Of a stretch of DNA of 64,000 nt, positions 50,515 through 59,882 are shown piece after piece. Under the pieces are notes generated by a model. It did no database searches, had not been told where the DNA came from, and saw only the letters and a list, made by a program, of their open reading frames with translations. How positions within the stretch are numbered: the first letter of the stretch is position 1; the number at the start of each line of letters is the position of its first letter. The stretch lies in contig DASQLQ010000141.1 of NCBI GenBank assembly GCA_035629935.1, forward strand, positions 32,636 through 96,635, given 5' to 3'. Position numbers and translations under genes: made by a program. The DNA comes from DASQLQ01 sp035629935 (GTDB lineage Bacteria; Actinomycetota; CADDZG01; WHSQ01).

Positions 50515-51049
50515 TCCCCGCATCGTGCCGGGAACGCGATCCGACACCGGGTGGCTCAACTGGACTATCGCCAGCGTCGCAGGACGCGTCGCCGGCACAA
50601 GCGCGCCTAACCTTTTTCTGACGTTAGCCCGGCACAGAACATTGTTCCGGGGATGGCTGATGTTCGCCGGAAGGTTGATGCCTCGGGGGAAGTTGCCTCG
50701 AAGAGAGAGCGAGCTCGTGATCCTTCGCGTAGCACACCTCTGTACTAACAGCTACGAGTTCGAGCATCACGCCCGGCTCGGCCGCAGAGCAGGACTCACC
50801 GATGGAGACCTCGACGCGATCACCCGCGCTCTAGCCGAGGGTCCATGGTCGGATCGAGAAGCGACGATCCTCACAGCGGTCGATCAACTGCACACTGAGC
50901 GTGATCTCGATGAAGACGCGTGGACGGCACTGCGAAGGCATCTCGATGAGCGCGATTGCATCGAGTTCTTGATGCTGGTTGGTCACTACGAGATGCTCGC
51001 TACCTTCCTTGGAACGCTCCGCGTCCCCCTTGACTCCAGAAGGGCGTGA
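50507..51049 (+). CDS. Carboxymuconolactone decarboxylase (CMD) family protein
   Basis: 180 residues of the CMD/AhpD-like helical family. It has GKLPRRESELVILRVAHL then CTNSYEFEHHARLGRRAGL, where a single Cys and the Glu-x-x-x-His pair match the CMD proton-relay motif, and RGWLMFAGRLMPRG before it. It lacks the CxxC of AhpD peroxidases. It ends the decarboxylase-SDR-CMD operon. Such proteins are decarboxylases or peroxidase-like; substrate unknown. Confidence 0.88.
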   Translation: MTDPRIVPGTRSDTGWLNWTIASVAGRVAGTSAPNLFLTLARHRTLFRGWLMFAGRLMPRGKLPRRESELVILRVAHLCTNSYEFEHHARLGRRAGLTDGDLDAITRALAEGPWSDREATILTAVDQLHTERDLDEDAWTALRRHLDERDCIEFLMLVGHYEMLATFLGTLRVPLDSRRA

Positions 51050-51062
51050 CGGCCCTCCCTAA

Positions 51063-51494
51063 TCAGCCCTCCTGTGGGGCGCCATGGTTGACCATCCACC
51101 CGATCCCGAACTTGTCCTTCAAGCTCCCGTAGTAGTCACCCCACACCTGCTCGGCCATGGGCATCTCGACGTCTGCTCCCTGAGATAGACCGTTGAAGAT
51201 CCTGTCGGCTTCCTCGCGGCTGTCGGGGTGCACCGAGATGTAGTGGTTGTTCCCTTGCACCAGGTTCTGGCCCATCGACTCGATGGCGTCCGTTGCCATA
51301 AGTAGATGGTCCTCGCCGAGGGGAAGCGCTATGTGCATGATCTTCTCTTCCGCTTCTTTCGGGAGGTCCACGCCCTCCATCGGCATGTCCTTGAAACGAA
51401 CGAGCGAAGTGAACTCGCCGCCGAACACGGACTTGTAGAACTCGAAAGCCTCTTCCGAAGTACCGGGGAAGTTCAGATACGGGTTCACGTTCAT
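51063..51494 (-). CDS. PhnB-like VOC family protein
   Basis: 143 residues of the glyoxalase/VOC superfamily, PhnB group. MNVNPYLNFPGTSEEAFEFYKSVFGGEF is the family start (key: NPYLNF, EAFEFY), followed by HIALPLGEDHLLMATDA and VWGDYYGSLKDKFGIGWMVN. The usual metal His/Glu set is only partly visible. Function of this group is mostly unknown; old names as methyltransferase are unreliable. The start overlaps the next gene stop. Confidence 0.9.
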   Translation of the reverse strand: MNVNPYLNFPGTSEEAFEFYKSVFGGEFTSLVRFKDMPMEGVDLPKEAEEKIMHIALPLGEDHLLMATDAIESMGQNLVQGNNHYISVHPDSREEADRIFNGLSQGADVEMPMAEQVWGDYYGSLKDKFGIGWMVNHGAPQEG

Positions 51495-52402
51495 TACGCT
51501 TGACCTCCTACTCGTGCGTCTTCTCCTTCAAATGCCCTTCTCAGCTCCGCGATGTCGAACTTCTTCATCTGGAGGAACGCTTGGGTGACCCGATCGATCT
51601 GCTCCTGCGTGCCTCGTTCCAGCATCGCGTCCATGTCAGTCGGCACGATCTGCCAGGACACTCCGAACCTGTCCTTGAGCCAGCCGCACTGTTCGGATTC
51701 GGGAACGGCCGTAAGACCGTCCCAGTAGCGATCGATCTCGTCCTGGGTCTCACACGAGACCATCAAAGAGATCGCCTCGTTGAAACCGAAGTCGTGCTCC
51801 CGTGCGCTGTCCATCGCTGCGATCTTGTAGCCCTCCAATGAGAGATAGAGGTGCCTCACGGTGCCCGGCTGGTCGGGCTCTTCCCCCTCGCCGTAACGCA
51901 TGACGTGATCGACACTCGACTGGGGGAAAACCGACGCGTAGTGCTCTGCTGCCTCTTCTGCCTTCCCACACACGTCCCCTACGAACATCAGCGTCGGAAC
52001 GATCGCCTGATCGATCTCGCCCCGAGTGTCCTGCATCACCTGCCATGAGAGCCCGTAGCGGTCGGTGGTCCAGCCGTACCGCTCGCTGAACGCGTAAGTG
52101 TCGAGTGGCATCAGTGCCTCGCCTCCCTGCGACAGCTCGGCCCATAAGGCATCCACCTGCTCGCGCGTCGCGCACCGGACGAGGAACGAGATCGCCGGCG
52201 TGAACTTGAAATGAGGCCCGGCGCTGATCGCCTGGAACGGCTGGCCAAGCAGGTCGAACGAAACGACGTCGCAGTCGCCGGAAGGGGTGTCTTTGATCGT
52301 GGACACGTTGGTGATCTTCGAATCGGGAAAGGTTTTCGCGTAGAACTCGGCCGCCTCGACGGCCTGGTTGTCGAACCACAGGTGTGGCGTGATCTTGCTC
52401 AT
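51494..52402 (-). CDS. Tandem PhnB-like VOC protein
   Basis: 302 residues with two PhnB-like halves: KITPHLWFDNQAVEAAEFYAKTFPDS (about 3-28) and IVPTLMFVGDVCGKAEEAAEHYASVFP (about 134-160), each ending in a DRYGLSWQV or DRFGVSWQI block. It may be a fused dimer of the same fold. It sits directly before the single-domain homologue on the same strand, so the pair probably arose by duplication. Function is not known. Confidence 0.9.
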   Translation of the reverse strand: MSKITPHLWFDNQAVEAAEFYAKTFPDSKITNVSTIKDTPSGDCDVVSFDLLGQPFQAISAGPHFKFTPAISFLVRCATREQVDALWAELSQGGEALMPLDTYAFSERYGWTTDRYGLSWQVMQDTRGEIDQAIVPTLMFVGDVCGKAEEAAEHYASVFPQSSVDHVMRYGEGEEPDQPGTVRHLYLSLEGYKIAAMDSAREHDFGFNEAISLMVSCETQDEIDRYWDGLTAVPESEQCGWLKDRFGVSWQIVPTDMDAMLERGTQEQIDRVTQAFLQMKKFDIAELRRAFEGEDARVGGQA

Positions 52403-52431
52403 CTGACCTCCCTATCCGTACGGTTTTGCCA

Positions 52432-53112
52432 TTAAGACCCGGGCCCGGGCGGAAAATCATCGGTCGAGGACGATCTTTCCTCGTCGACGCCCCGCTCGAG
52501 GCCCAGGGTAGCCAGCAGGTCCTCGTGCAGCTCGAACCAGACCATGTGGCAGGAGTCGATCCCCGGCTCGTCCACCCACTTCGTCTCGCCTCGGTCGACC
52601 CGGGCCAGTGCCCCTTCGATCCGGTCGGCATAGCCCCCGAACCGGGCCAGTCTGGCGGCCAGTTGCTCCTCCAGCGGTCGCAACCTCCGAGCCAGGCCGT
52701 TCAAAACCTCCAGAACATCACCGTCCCAGCGCGGATCGGAGTGGTCGTTCAGCGCCATCCGGTCCCACGGCGTCGGCCGGACCTGCCACTTCGTCACGGC
52801 ATCGAGGAACCTTGTGTTCAGTCGGACGAAAGCCGTATGTGTTGTCGCCACGACGTCACGCGCCCCCACCCGATCGAGCTCATCCGACAGAAGGCGTTGG
52901 ACCTCCATCCGGCCCCGCTCGGTGATCGACCAGCCCTGAAGATCGGCGAACGACACGCGCTCGACCCAACCGCGAGCCTCGTGGTCCAGAAACAACTCCT
53001 CCACATCGCCGGCATCGAGTGAATAGCGCCGAGCGACCTCGGCGGGGTCGACTCGGCCCCTCAGGCGAGCGGCGTGAAGCACCAGCAGCTCCGGAGAAGA
53101 AGCGAATGCCAT
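52432..53112 (-). CDS. Winged-helix-like protein linked to the flavoprotein gene
   Basis: 226 residues. The N-terminal part (about 1-70) reads like a winged-helix domain: LLVLHAARLRGRVDPAEVARRYSLDAGDVEELFLDHEARGWVERVSF, then GWSITERGRMEV as the wing. The C-terminal half has no recognised domain (DRMALNDHSDPRWDGDVLEVLNGLARRL). It starts 2 bases after the dehydrogenase stop, so it is translated from the same message. It may sense a substrate of that enzyme or be a structural partner. Confidence 0.75.
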   Translation of the reverse strand: MAFASSPELLVLHAARLRGRVDPAEVARRYSLDAGDVEELFLDHEARGWVERVSFADLQGWSITERGRMEVQRLLSDELDRVGARDVVATTHTAFVRLNTRFLDAVTKWQVRPTPWDRMALNDHSDPRWDGDVLEVLNGLARRLRPLEEQLAARLARFGGYADRIEGALARVDRGETKWVDEPGIDSCHMVWFELHEDLLATLGLERGVDEERSSSTDDFPPGPGS

Positions 53113-53114
53113 CC

Positions 53115-54878
53115 TCAGAGGTCGCGGGCTGCGGCACGGCCCGCGGCCCGACCGCCGAAGAGGCAGCCCCCAAGGAAGGTTCCCTCGAGAGCGTTGTAAC
53201 CGTGCACGCCGCCGCCGCCGAAGCCGGCGACCTCACCCGCAGCGAAGAGTCCCGGGATCGGCGTCCCGTCCGAGCCGAGCGCACGTGAGTCGAGATCGGT
53301 CTGGATGCCGCCGAGGGTCTTGCGCGTCAGGATGTGCAACTTCACCCCGATCAACGGTCCTGCTTCGGGATCAAGGATCCGGTGCGGCTTCGCCGTGCGG
53401 CTCAGTCGATCGCCGAGGAAGCGCCGAGAGTTCCGGATGCCCTGCACCTGAGCGTCCTTGCTGTAGGGGTTCGCTATCTGCAAGTCACGTGCCTCGATCT
53501 GGGCACGGATCGTGCCGACGTCGAGGGTGTGCTCGTCGGTCAGTCCGTTCATCTTGGCGACCAACGCGTCGAGATCATTCGCAACGACGAAGTCCGCTCC
53601 GCGCGTCTTGAACGCTTCGACCGGTGGAGGCGCGCCCTTCCCGAGCAGTCGCGACTTCAGGAAGGCTTTGCGGTCCGCATTAGTGATATCTGGATTCTGC
53701 TCCGAGCCCGACAGCGCGAACTCCTTCTCGATGATCGTCTGAGTAAGGATGAACCAGGAGTGATCGAAGTCGACGATGTCCGCTGTGGTCCGCAGATGCT
53801 CGAGAGTGCCGAGCGTGTCGTATCCGGGAAGGCACGGGTCGGGCAGCCGACGCCCCAACGCGTCGAACCACATCGAAGAGGGACCGGGCAGGATTCGGAT
53901 GCCGTGTCCGGGCCAGATCGGGTTCCAGTTCTGGACGCCTTCGGTGTAATGCCACATCCGATCCCGGTTGACGAGCCTCACCCCCGCGTTGGCGGCGATG
54001 TCAAGCATGCGTCCGTCGACGTAGGCGGGCACCCCGGTGATCATCTCGCGCGGCGGACGCCCTAATCGCTCCGGCCAGTAGCTACGGACATGGTCGTGAT
54101 CGGCTCCGATCCCACCCGTCGTGACGATGACGGCTTGGGCGGATAGCTCGAACTCGCCGGCCTTGTCCCGGTTGCTCGCCACACCACGAGGTGAGTCGTC
54201 TTCCGTGAGAAGAGTTCCACGCACACCTGTCGCCGCACCGTTCGTGAGGACCAACTCGTCGACCTGGTGACGATGGTGGAAACGCAGCAAACCATTCCTA
54301 GCTGCTTGGAGCGCCGATTCGGCGAACGGCCGGACGACGCCCGTACCGGTCCCCCACGCGATGTGGAATCGCGGAACCGAGTTGCCGTGGCCATCGGCGC
54401 GCAGGTCACCTCGTTCGGCCCATCCGACGGTAGGCAGCAGATCGATACCGTGAGACGAGAGCCAATCGCGCTTCTCACCAGCGGCCCACTCGACGTAAGC
54501 GCGCGCCCACTTGACCGCCCAGACATCCTCGTCGTCAAGCCGATCGAACTGCGCGCTCCCCCGCCAGTCGTTCCAGGCCAGCTCGAGCGAGTCTTCTATC
54601 CGGAAGCGGCGTTGCTCGGGTGAATCGACAAGGAACAGCCCGCCGAAAGACCAGAATGCCTGGCCGCCGAGATTGGCCGCGTTCTCTTGATCGACGAGTG
54701 CGACGGTTTTCCCTCGGGACGTCAGCTCGTGGGCCGCGACGAGTCCTGCGATCCCGGCCCCCACAACGATGACGTCGGCGTCTGTCTTGATGTCGTGCCT
54801 CCTCCAATCGCTCTCCGCGCCGGAACTTACTTGCGCCCGCTTATACCTTGTGGTTCTATGCATGGTAGTTCGAGCCAT
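53115..54878 (-). CDS. FAD-dependent dehydrogenase (fumarate reductase/3-ketosteroid dehydrogenase-like)
   Basis: Up to 587 residues. The FAD-binding Rossmann signature is DVIVVGAGIAGLVAAHELTSRGKTVALVD with the dinucleotide motif GAGIAG; VTTGGIGAD and the C-terminal GLFAAGEVAGFGGGGVHGYNALEGTFLGG complete it. It looks like a COG3573-type FAD dehydrogenase. The annotated ATG (54876-54878) would translate 29 extra residues through a likely operator; GGAGGAGG (54798-54805) stands 6 bases before an ATC codon at 54789-54791 just before DVIVV, so an unusual AUC start giving 558 residues is possible. Confidence 0.87.
   Translation of the reverse strand: MARTTMHRTTRYKRAQVSSGAESDWRRHDIKTDADVIVVGAGIAGLVAAHELTSRGKTVALVDQENAANLGGQAFWSFGGLFLVDSPEQRRFRIEDSLELAWNDWRGSAQFDRLDDEDVWAVKWARAYVEWAAGEKRDWLSSHGIDLLPTVGWAERGDLRADGHGNSVPRFHIAWGTGTGVVRPFAESALQAARNGLLRFHHRHQVDELVLTNGAATGVRGTLLTEDDSPRGVASNRDKAGEFELSAQAVIVTTGGIGADHDHVRSYWPERLGRPPREMITGVPAYVDGRMLDIAANAGVRLVNRDRMWHYTEGVQNWNPIWPGHGIRILPGPSSMWFDALGRRLPDPCLPGYDTLGTLEHLRTTADIVDFDHSWFILTQTIIEKEFALSGSEQNPDITNADRKAFLKSRLLGKGAPPPVEAFKTRGADFVVANDLDALVAKMNGLTDEHTLDVGTIRAQIEARDLQIANPYSKDAQVQGIRNSRRFLGDRLSRTAKPHRILDPEAGPLIGVKLHILTRKTLGGIQTDLDSRALGSDGTPIPGLFAAGEVAGFGGGGVHGYNALEGTFLGGCLFGGRAAGRAAARDL
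54844..54867. promoter_or_regulatory. Candidate PadR operator between the dehydrogenase and padR
   Basis: TACCTTG (54844-54850) and CATGGTA (54861-54867) form an inverted repeat with one mismatch around a 10-base spacer, the size of PadR sites. It lies between padR (start 54890) and the ribosome-binding site GGAGGAGG of the dehydrogenase, and could control both. Confidence 0.4.
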
Positions 54879-54889
54879 AGGAGGTGGAC

Positions 54890-55249
54890 ATGCACATCGA
54901 CAAGGATCTGGTCGCGGCCTCGGCGACGCCGCTCGTGCTGGCCATCCTGGCCGAGGACGAGAGCTACGGCTACGCGATCCTGAAGCGGGTGCGTGAGCTG
55001 TCCGGCGGCGAACTCGAATGGACCGACGGCATGCTCTATCCCCTGCTCCACCGCCTCCGCCGGCTCGGGTACGTGACCACGGACTGGAGGACGCCGCCAG
55101 AAGGGCGGCGTCGCAGGTACTACGCCATCACCGATGACGGGAAAGCTGCCCTCAAAGAGCATCAACGGCAGTGGATGACCGTCACGCGTGCGCTGGCTGA
55201 CGTCTGGAAGGGTCCCCGAGGGTTGCTCATGGCAGGCGGTGTGGCGTGA
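54890..55249 (+). CDS. PadR-family transcriptional regulator
   Basis: 119 residues. ATG at 54890 follows AGGAGG (54879-54884) closely. The winged helix has TPLVLAILAEDESYGYAILKRVRELSGGELEWTDGMLYPLLHRLRRLGYV (key YGYAI, YPLLHRL) and the wing YYAITDDGKAAL. PadR regulators next to a permease-prefix membrane protein form a common two-gene unit in which the regulator represses the operon and responds to membrane or antibiotic stress; here the partner overlaps by 4 bases. Confidence 0.93.
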   Translation: MHIDKDLVAASATPLVLAILAEDESYGYAILKRVRELSGGELEWTDGMLYPLLHRLRRLGYVTTDWRTPPEGRRRRYYAITDDGKAALKEHQRQWMTVTRALADVWKGPRGLLMAGGVA

Positions 55250-56595
55250 GTATGGATGCCGTGGAGTCACAGATCGCCGAGTGGCGGACGTACGTCGCGA
55301 AGGCTCCGGCCGTCGACGGCCGTGACCTCGATGAGCTCGAGGTTCACCTTCGGGACCAGATCGCCGAGCTGATCGCCGCGGGCCTCGCAGCAGATGAAGC
55401 GTTCCTCATTGCCGTGAAGCGGATGGGCGACGTGGACACCCTGTCTCGGGAGTTCGCCCGCGAGCACAGCGATCGACTGTGGAAGCAACTGGTCCTGACG
55501 GGGGAAGACGAGCCCGAGCGCGCGTCCAATGGGTGGCTCCAGGCCCTCTTTTTCGCCGTCGCCGCGGCAGTCACGATGCAGGTAGCACGTCTTGTCGCGG
55601 GGTTCCCCGAAGAGGAAGCACAGTGGTTCTTCCGAAACTTCAGTTTCTTCGTGTTGCCGTTCCTTGCCGGATACTTCGGCCACCGCCGCCAAATCACCAC
55701 CCGGGGATGGGTGCTGACGCTTGCGCCGTTCGCTCTCCTTGCGCTCGCGGTAAACCTCTACCCCTACGGCTCGGGCTCCGCCACCGAGATCTTGGTTATG
55801 GCGCACCTGCCCATCCTGTTGTGGTTCGCGATCGCCTACCCATACATGGGCGGCACGTTCGATTCGCACGAACGCAGAATGGACTTCGTCCGCTTCTCGG
55901 GCGAGTGGGGCATCTACTACGTGCTCATAGCGCTCGGCGGGGGTGTGTTGATGGGGCTCACCGCGCTGATCCTCGAGCCGATCCAACCCGACCTCGGAGA
56001 ACGCGTCATCGAATGGGTTATCCCGTCCGGGGCGGCCGGTGCTGTGATCGTGGCAGCTTGGCTCGTGGAGTCCAAGCAGCACGTGGTCGAGAACATGGCT
56101 CCGGTCCTCACGATGCTCTTCACACCGCTGTTCGCTGTGATGTTGACCGTCGCCGCCGTCACCTATGCCTTTTCAGGAATCACCGGAGAGTTCGACCGCG
56201 GGCTGCTCAGCGTTTTCGACGCGCTCATGGTCGTCGTACTGGGCCTCGTCCTTTACGCGCTGTCGGCGCGAGAGCCGTCCCAACCGGCCGGATTGATGGA
56301 CCGTGTCCAGTTACTCGCCGTCGCGAGCGCGCTCGTGCTCGACCTGATGGTGCTCGGCTCGATGGTGGCTCGGATCGGTGAGTTCGGGTTCACCCCTAAT
56401 CGTGTGGCAGCGCTCGGTCTCAACGTCGTGCTACTCGTTAACCTGACGGTGACCGCGTGGCGTTCGTTCCGGTTCCTCCGAGGACGGATCGCTTTCCATC
56501 CCGTCGAGCGATGGCAGACCTCGTACCTGCCGATCTTCGCTCTGTGGGCAGTAACCGTCGTCGTCGTTCTCCCCCCGCTTTTCGCCTTCGAGTAA
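55246..56595 (+). CDS. Permease-prefix (HAAS-like) membrane protein
   Basis: 449 residues. The N-terminal about 85 residues form the cytoplasmic permease-prefix/HAAS domain (ESQIAEWRTYVAKAPAVDGRDLDELEVHLRDQIAEL, then DEAFLIAVKRMGDVDTLSREF), followed by ten or so membrane helices. Such proteins are nearly always paired with PadR, as here. The catalytic role is unknown. The start overlaps the padR stop as GTGA, and the next small gene follows after 9 bases. Confidence 0.85.
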   Translation: MSMDAVESQIAEWRTYVAKAPAVDGRDLDELEVHLRDQIAELIAAGLAADEAFLIAVKRMGDVDTLSREFAREHSDRLWKQLVLTGEDEPERASNGWLQALFFAVAAAVTMQVARLVAGFPEEEAQWFFRNFSFFVLPFLAGYFGHRRQITTRGWVLTLAPFALLALAVNLYPYGSGSATEILVMAHLPILLWFAIAYPYMGGTFDSHERRMDFVRFSGEWGIYYVLIALGGGVLMGLTALILEPIQPDLGERVIEWVIPSGAAGAVIVAAWLVESKQHVVENMAPVLTMLFTPLFAVMLTVAAVTYAFSGITGEFDRGLLSVFDALMVVVLGLVLYALSAREPSQPAGLMDRVQLLAVASALVLDLMVLGSMVARIGEFGFTPNRVAALGLNVVLLVNLTVTAWRSFRFLRGRIAFHPVERWQTSYLPIFALWAVTVVVVLPPLFAFE

Positions 56596-56604
56596 AGGAG
56601 ACTC

Positions 56605-56856
56605 ATGAATTCCGTCGTCACCATCCTGGGACCCGCACTCGCCGGCGCCGTCGGGGTTGCCGCCATCGCATATGGGCAAGCCGACGACGCGCCCGGCCTC
56701 GTCCTCTTCGGCCTCTTGATCATCGGCGGAGCACTGGCGTATGGGCTGAAGCCGTCCCTGCGTAGCAGGTCACGCGTCATGGGTCTCCTTTTCGGAGCGA
56801 TCGCCGTAACGGTCGTTGGGGCTCTCGTCGCCGGCTGGCTCGAGAACACCTTCTAG
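56605..56856 (+). CDS. Small three-helix membrane protein
   Basis: 83 residues with hydrophobic segments at about 5-22, 31-46 and 58-78, with a short basic loop (SLRSRSRV). AAAGGAGA lies 5 bases before the ATG. It is the third gene of the padR operon by spacing. No named family recognised. Confidence 0.75.
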   Translation: MNSVVTILGPALAGAVGVAAIAYGQADDAPGLVLFGLLIIGGALAYGLKPSLRSRSRVMGLLFGAIAVTVVGALVAGWLENTF

Positions 56857-56949
56857 CCGAGGGGTCCCTACCCGGCAGGGAAGGAGTTCGCGCCTCCGCG
56901 TCTAAGAGTTCTCCGAACCCGATTCTCACCCGATCGCTTAGGAGAACCA

Positions 56950-59520
56950 ATGACCCGGCCTCGCGCCCCCTGGCTCGCCGTACTCGTCGTCCTGTCCGCT
57001 CTCGCTACCCTGCTGCCGGCGGCAAGTGTCCAAGCCCAAGTCCCCGAGGTTCCCTCGAACCTCAATTGCGATCCGCTGGACCCGAAGATGTGCCTATTAC
57101 CGTTCCCCAACGATCTCTTCACCGTGCCGGACGCGTCGATGGATACCGGACGGAGGGTGAATTTCGGCCTCGATGCGATGCCCCGCAGCGGCGCGGACGT
57201 GAGCACCGGCGGCGAGGGCAAGCCGATCGATCCGGCCGAGTGGAACCGCAACGACGGCTTCTCGCCCGGCTCGATGGTCATGACCTACGTCCCCGGCATC
57301 GACCTGCACGCAACTTGGGGCACACAGAGCCGTGCTCACAGCACTGCTGGCCCGAATGAGGTCGGCTACTTCGACCACCGAGACACGATCGCCGACCCCG
57401 GGTTGTCACTAGCACCAGACGCCCCGATGGTGATCATCAACGCAGACACCGGCGAGCGGCATCCGTTCTGGTCGGAGCTCGACACTCATCCCGGCGCGGT
57501 CGAGGCCGGTGAGCAAGTGCTCATCCTCCGTCCGGCAGTGAACTTCGAGGAGGGAGCGCGCTACATCGTGGCGCTCCGCAACCTCACTAACCTCAGTGGC
57601 GAGACGATCGCTACGGGTCAGGAGTTCGAGGCCTACACGGGAGGCTCTGGCTCCAACGCGGACCGTCAGGCGCACTACGACACGGACATCTTTCCGGCGC
57701 TCGCCTCGGCAGGAGTCACAAAGGATGACCTCTACCTAGCATGGGACTTCACGATCGCGAGCGAGGACAACCTCGCCGAGCGCATGCTGTCGATGCGGGA
57801 CGACGCCTTCGGCCGCATCCTCGGTGATACGAACCTCGCAGACCGGCAACTAGGAGACAGCTCTGCGCCGAGTTTCGTCGTCGACGAGGTCACCGAGCGC
57901 GACGACAACTATGCGGATGCGCACGGCGTTGCACACAAGCAACGCATACGTCAGATCGACGGCCGGATCACCGTTCCGAACTACATGGATCGCATCCAGC
58001 AGACCGAAGGGCACGTCAAGGCCAATCAACTGCCCGCCGATGGGCCGGCACCGCTCTCCCGTCTCTACGACGATCCTCTCGACCCCGACACGCTTCCCGA
58101 CCAGAACCCGGTCGAACCACTCGTGAACGTGCCCTTCAGCTGCGAGGTGGCGATCGCCCAGGATGGTCAACCTCTGGAGCGAGAGAACCACCCGATGCTC
58201 TACGGCCACGGTTTGCTCGGCACGCGCTCGCAGGTCGGAGACCTGAAAACGCCACGTCGGGCGGCCCCATTCATGGGTTGCGGCGTCGACTGGTGGGGCA
58301 TGTCCACACCCGATCTGCCCTCGGTGGCGGCGGCGATCGCGGACCTGTCGAACTTTGGAACCATCCCCGACCGAGCGCAGCAAGGCTTCCTCAACTTCAT
58401 GTTCACCGGGCGCGCCCTGATCCACCCGGATGGCTTCGCGTCAGACCCTGCCTTCCAACTCAACGGACAGTCGTTGATCAACGTCGATGATGGCGAGGGC
58501 TCGACCCTGTTCTACGACGGGAACAGCCAGGGCGGGATCATGGGTGGCTCGCTCGTCGCGGTTTCGCCCGACATCGTGCGCGGCATCCTCGGCGTCCCCG
58601 GAATGAACTACTCGACGCTCCTCAATCGCAGCGTCGACTACGAGGACCTCTACGCCATCCCCCAGTACCAGGTGTATCGGGATCCTGTCGAGCGCCAGCT
58701 CGTCTTCGGGTTGATCCAGATGCTTTGGGATCGCGGCGAGGCGAACGGCTTCGCGCACCACATGACCGACGATCCCTATGCGAATACGCCGTCTCACGAA
58801 GTCATGCTGCAGGTGGCATGGGGCGACCATCAGGTCGCGAACGTCGCTGCGGAGGTCGAAGCGAGGACGATCGGTGCGCCGATCATGACGCCCGGTCTCC
58901 CAGCCGGGAGGCACTGGGAGATGGACCCCTACTTCACCCCGACCGCCACTTATCCGTACCAGGGCTCGGCGCTCGTCTACTGGGACAGTGGCAACATCAT
59001 GCCTCCCAACGGGAACATCCCCGCCGATGACAACCCCGCGGCCCCCCGCGAGAACGGCGATCCACATAGCCATGGACGCGACGAATACGCAGCTGGGTGG
59101 CAGGAAGCGCATTTCCTTCTCACCGGCTGGCTGGAGGATGTCTGTGGTGGCGGGGATTACCTGACGCGTCGCCACCAGGACAACAACGACACTGCGAGTT
59201 GTGTCCCGCCGGAATGGGCCCCGGGAAACAAGCCCAACGCGCCTGCGCCGACCGGGATCACGCTGACGGTCACGGAGGGAAAGAGGCACAAAACCTCGCT
59301 CGAGGCTGTGCTCCGCGACGCGGAGTCGGGAGCCGGACTCGCCGACCGGGTTATCGAATTCTTCGCCGATGGCGAGTCGATCGGGGCGGCGACGACCGGA
59401 GCCGACGGCCGTGCCACCCTCTCCCTTCCCAAGAAATATCGGGGGGGTCATCACTCGTTCGAAGCCCGCTTCCCCGGCGACGATGACTACGGGCCGTCTA
59501 CCGGCTCCGCCGCAACCTGA
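56950..59520 (+). CDS. Secreted alpha/beta hydrolase with C-terminal Ig-like domain
   Basis: A large exported protein of 856 residues. A signal peptide (1-29, ending VQAQ) is followed by a beta-rich Ig-like segment (about 35-210) and an alpha/beta-hydrolase region: YGHGLLG (oxyanion side, about 418-424), the nucleophile elbow GNSQGG (near 525-530, Ser in the third position), and the Asp-His pair in WGDHQVAN. The C-terminal 90 residues form a bacterial Ig-like/Big domain (DRVIEFFADG, GATTGADGRATLSLPK). It is probably an esterase or lipase. AGGAG precedes the ATG. Confidence 0.85.
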   Translation: MTRPRAPWLAVLVVLSALATLLPAASVQAQVPEVPSNLNCDPLDPKMCLLPFPNDLFTVPDASMDTGRRVNFGLDAMPRSGADVSTGGEGKPIDPAEWNRNDGFSPGSMVMTYVPGIDLHATWGTQSRAHSTAGPNEVGYFDHRDTIADPGLSLAPDAPMVIINADTGERHPFWSELDTHPGAVEAGEQVLILRPAVNFEEGARYIVALRNLTNLSGETIATGQEFEAYTGGSGSNADRQAHYDTDIFPALASAGVTKDDLYLAWDFTIASEDNLAERMLSMRDDAFGRILGDTNLADRQLGDSSAPSFVVDEVTERDDNYADAHGVAHKQRIRQIDGRITVPNYMDRIQQTEGHVKANQLPADGPAPLSRLYDDPLDPDTLPDQNPVEPLVNVPFSCEVAIAQDGQPLERENHPMLYGHGLLGTRSQVGDLKTPRRAAPFMGCGVDWWGMSTPDLPSVAAAIADLSNFGTIPDRAQQGFLNFMFTGRALIHPDGFASDPAFQLNGQSLINVDDGEGSTLFYDGNSQGGIMGGSLVAVSPDIVRGILGVPGMNYSTLLNRSVDYEDLYAIPQYQVYRDPVERQLVFGLIQMLWDRGEANGFAHHMTDDPYANTPSHEVMLQVAWGDHQVANVAAEVEARTIGAPIMTPGLPAGRHWEMDPYFTPTATYPYQGSALVYWDSGNIMPPNGNIPADDNPAAPRENGDPHSHGRDEYAAGWQEAHFLLTGWLEDVCGGGDYLTRRHQDNNDTASCVPPEWAPGNKPNAPAPTGITLTVTEGKRHKTSLEAVLRDAESGAGLADRVIEFFADGESIGAATTGADGRATLSLPKKYRGGHHSFEARFPGDDDYGPSTGSAAT

Positions 59521-59534
59521 CCGATAACGAGTTG

Positions 59535-59882
59535 CTAGGAGCCGACTGGTGCCGCTGACCGAACCTGACTGACCACGACACCGACAATGACCACGATCGC
59601 GATCGGGGTCATCACCACAGTCCAGAACCAAATCGCGCCCAGCGTTGCGCCGACGGTAATCAGTACGCTCCCCACCCAGCGAGCTCTCGGCCGGATCCAG
59701 ATTCCGGCGGCGAGAGCGACGGCACCTCCAAAGGCGAGCGAGGCACCTGCTGCTGTGCTTTCGGCGTCGAGAAGATTAGAAGTCCCCTCTCCATAGAAGA
59801 ACGCTAGCCCTACCCACAATTGAGCGAGCGCCAACACGATCGCGAAGGGGGCCCACCAAGCCTGCCTGAGGGCACGCAACAT
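59535..59882 (-). CDS. Membrane protein of unknown function
   Basis: 115 residues with four hydrophobic helices at about 10-30, 44-62, 66-82 and 86-106 in a simple Ala/Val/Gly-rich pattern; an RPRARW loop lies between helices two and three. It converges with the secreted hydrolase and follows the cupredoxin lipoprotein gene on the same strand with 84 bases between them. No family recognised. Confidence 0.65.
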   Translation of the reverse strand: MLRALRQAWWAPFAIVLALAQLWVGLAFFYGEGTSNLLDAESTAAGASLAFGGAVALAAGIWIRPRARWVGSVLITVGATLGAIWFWTVVMTPIAIVVIVGVVVSQVRSAAPVGS

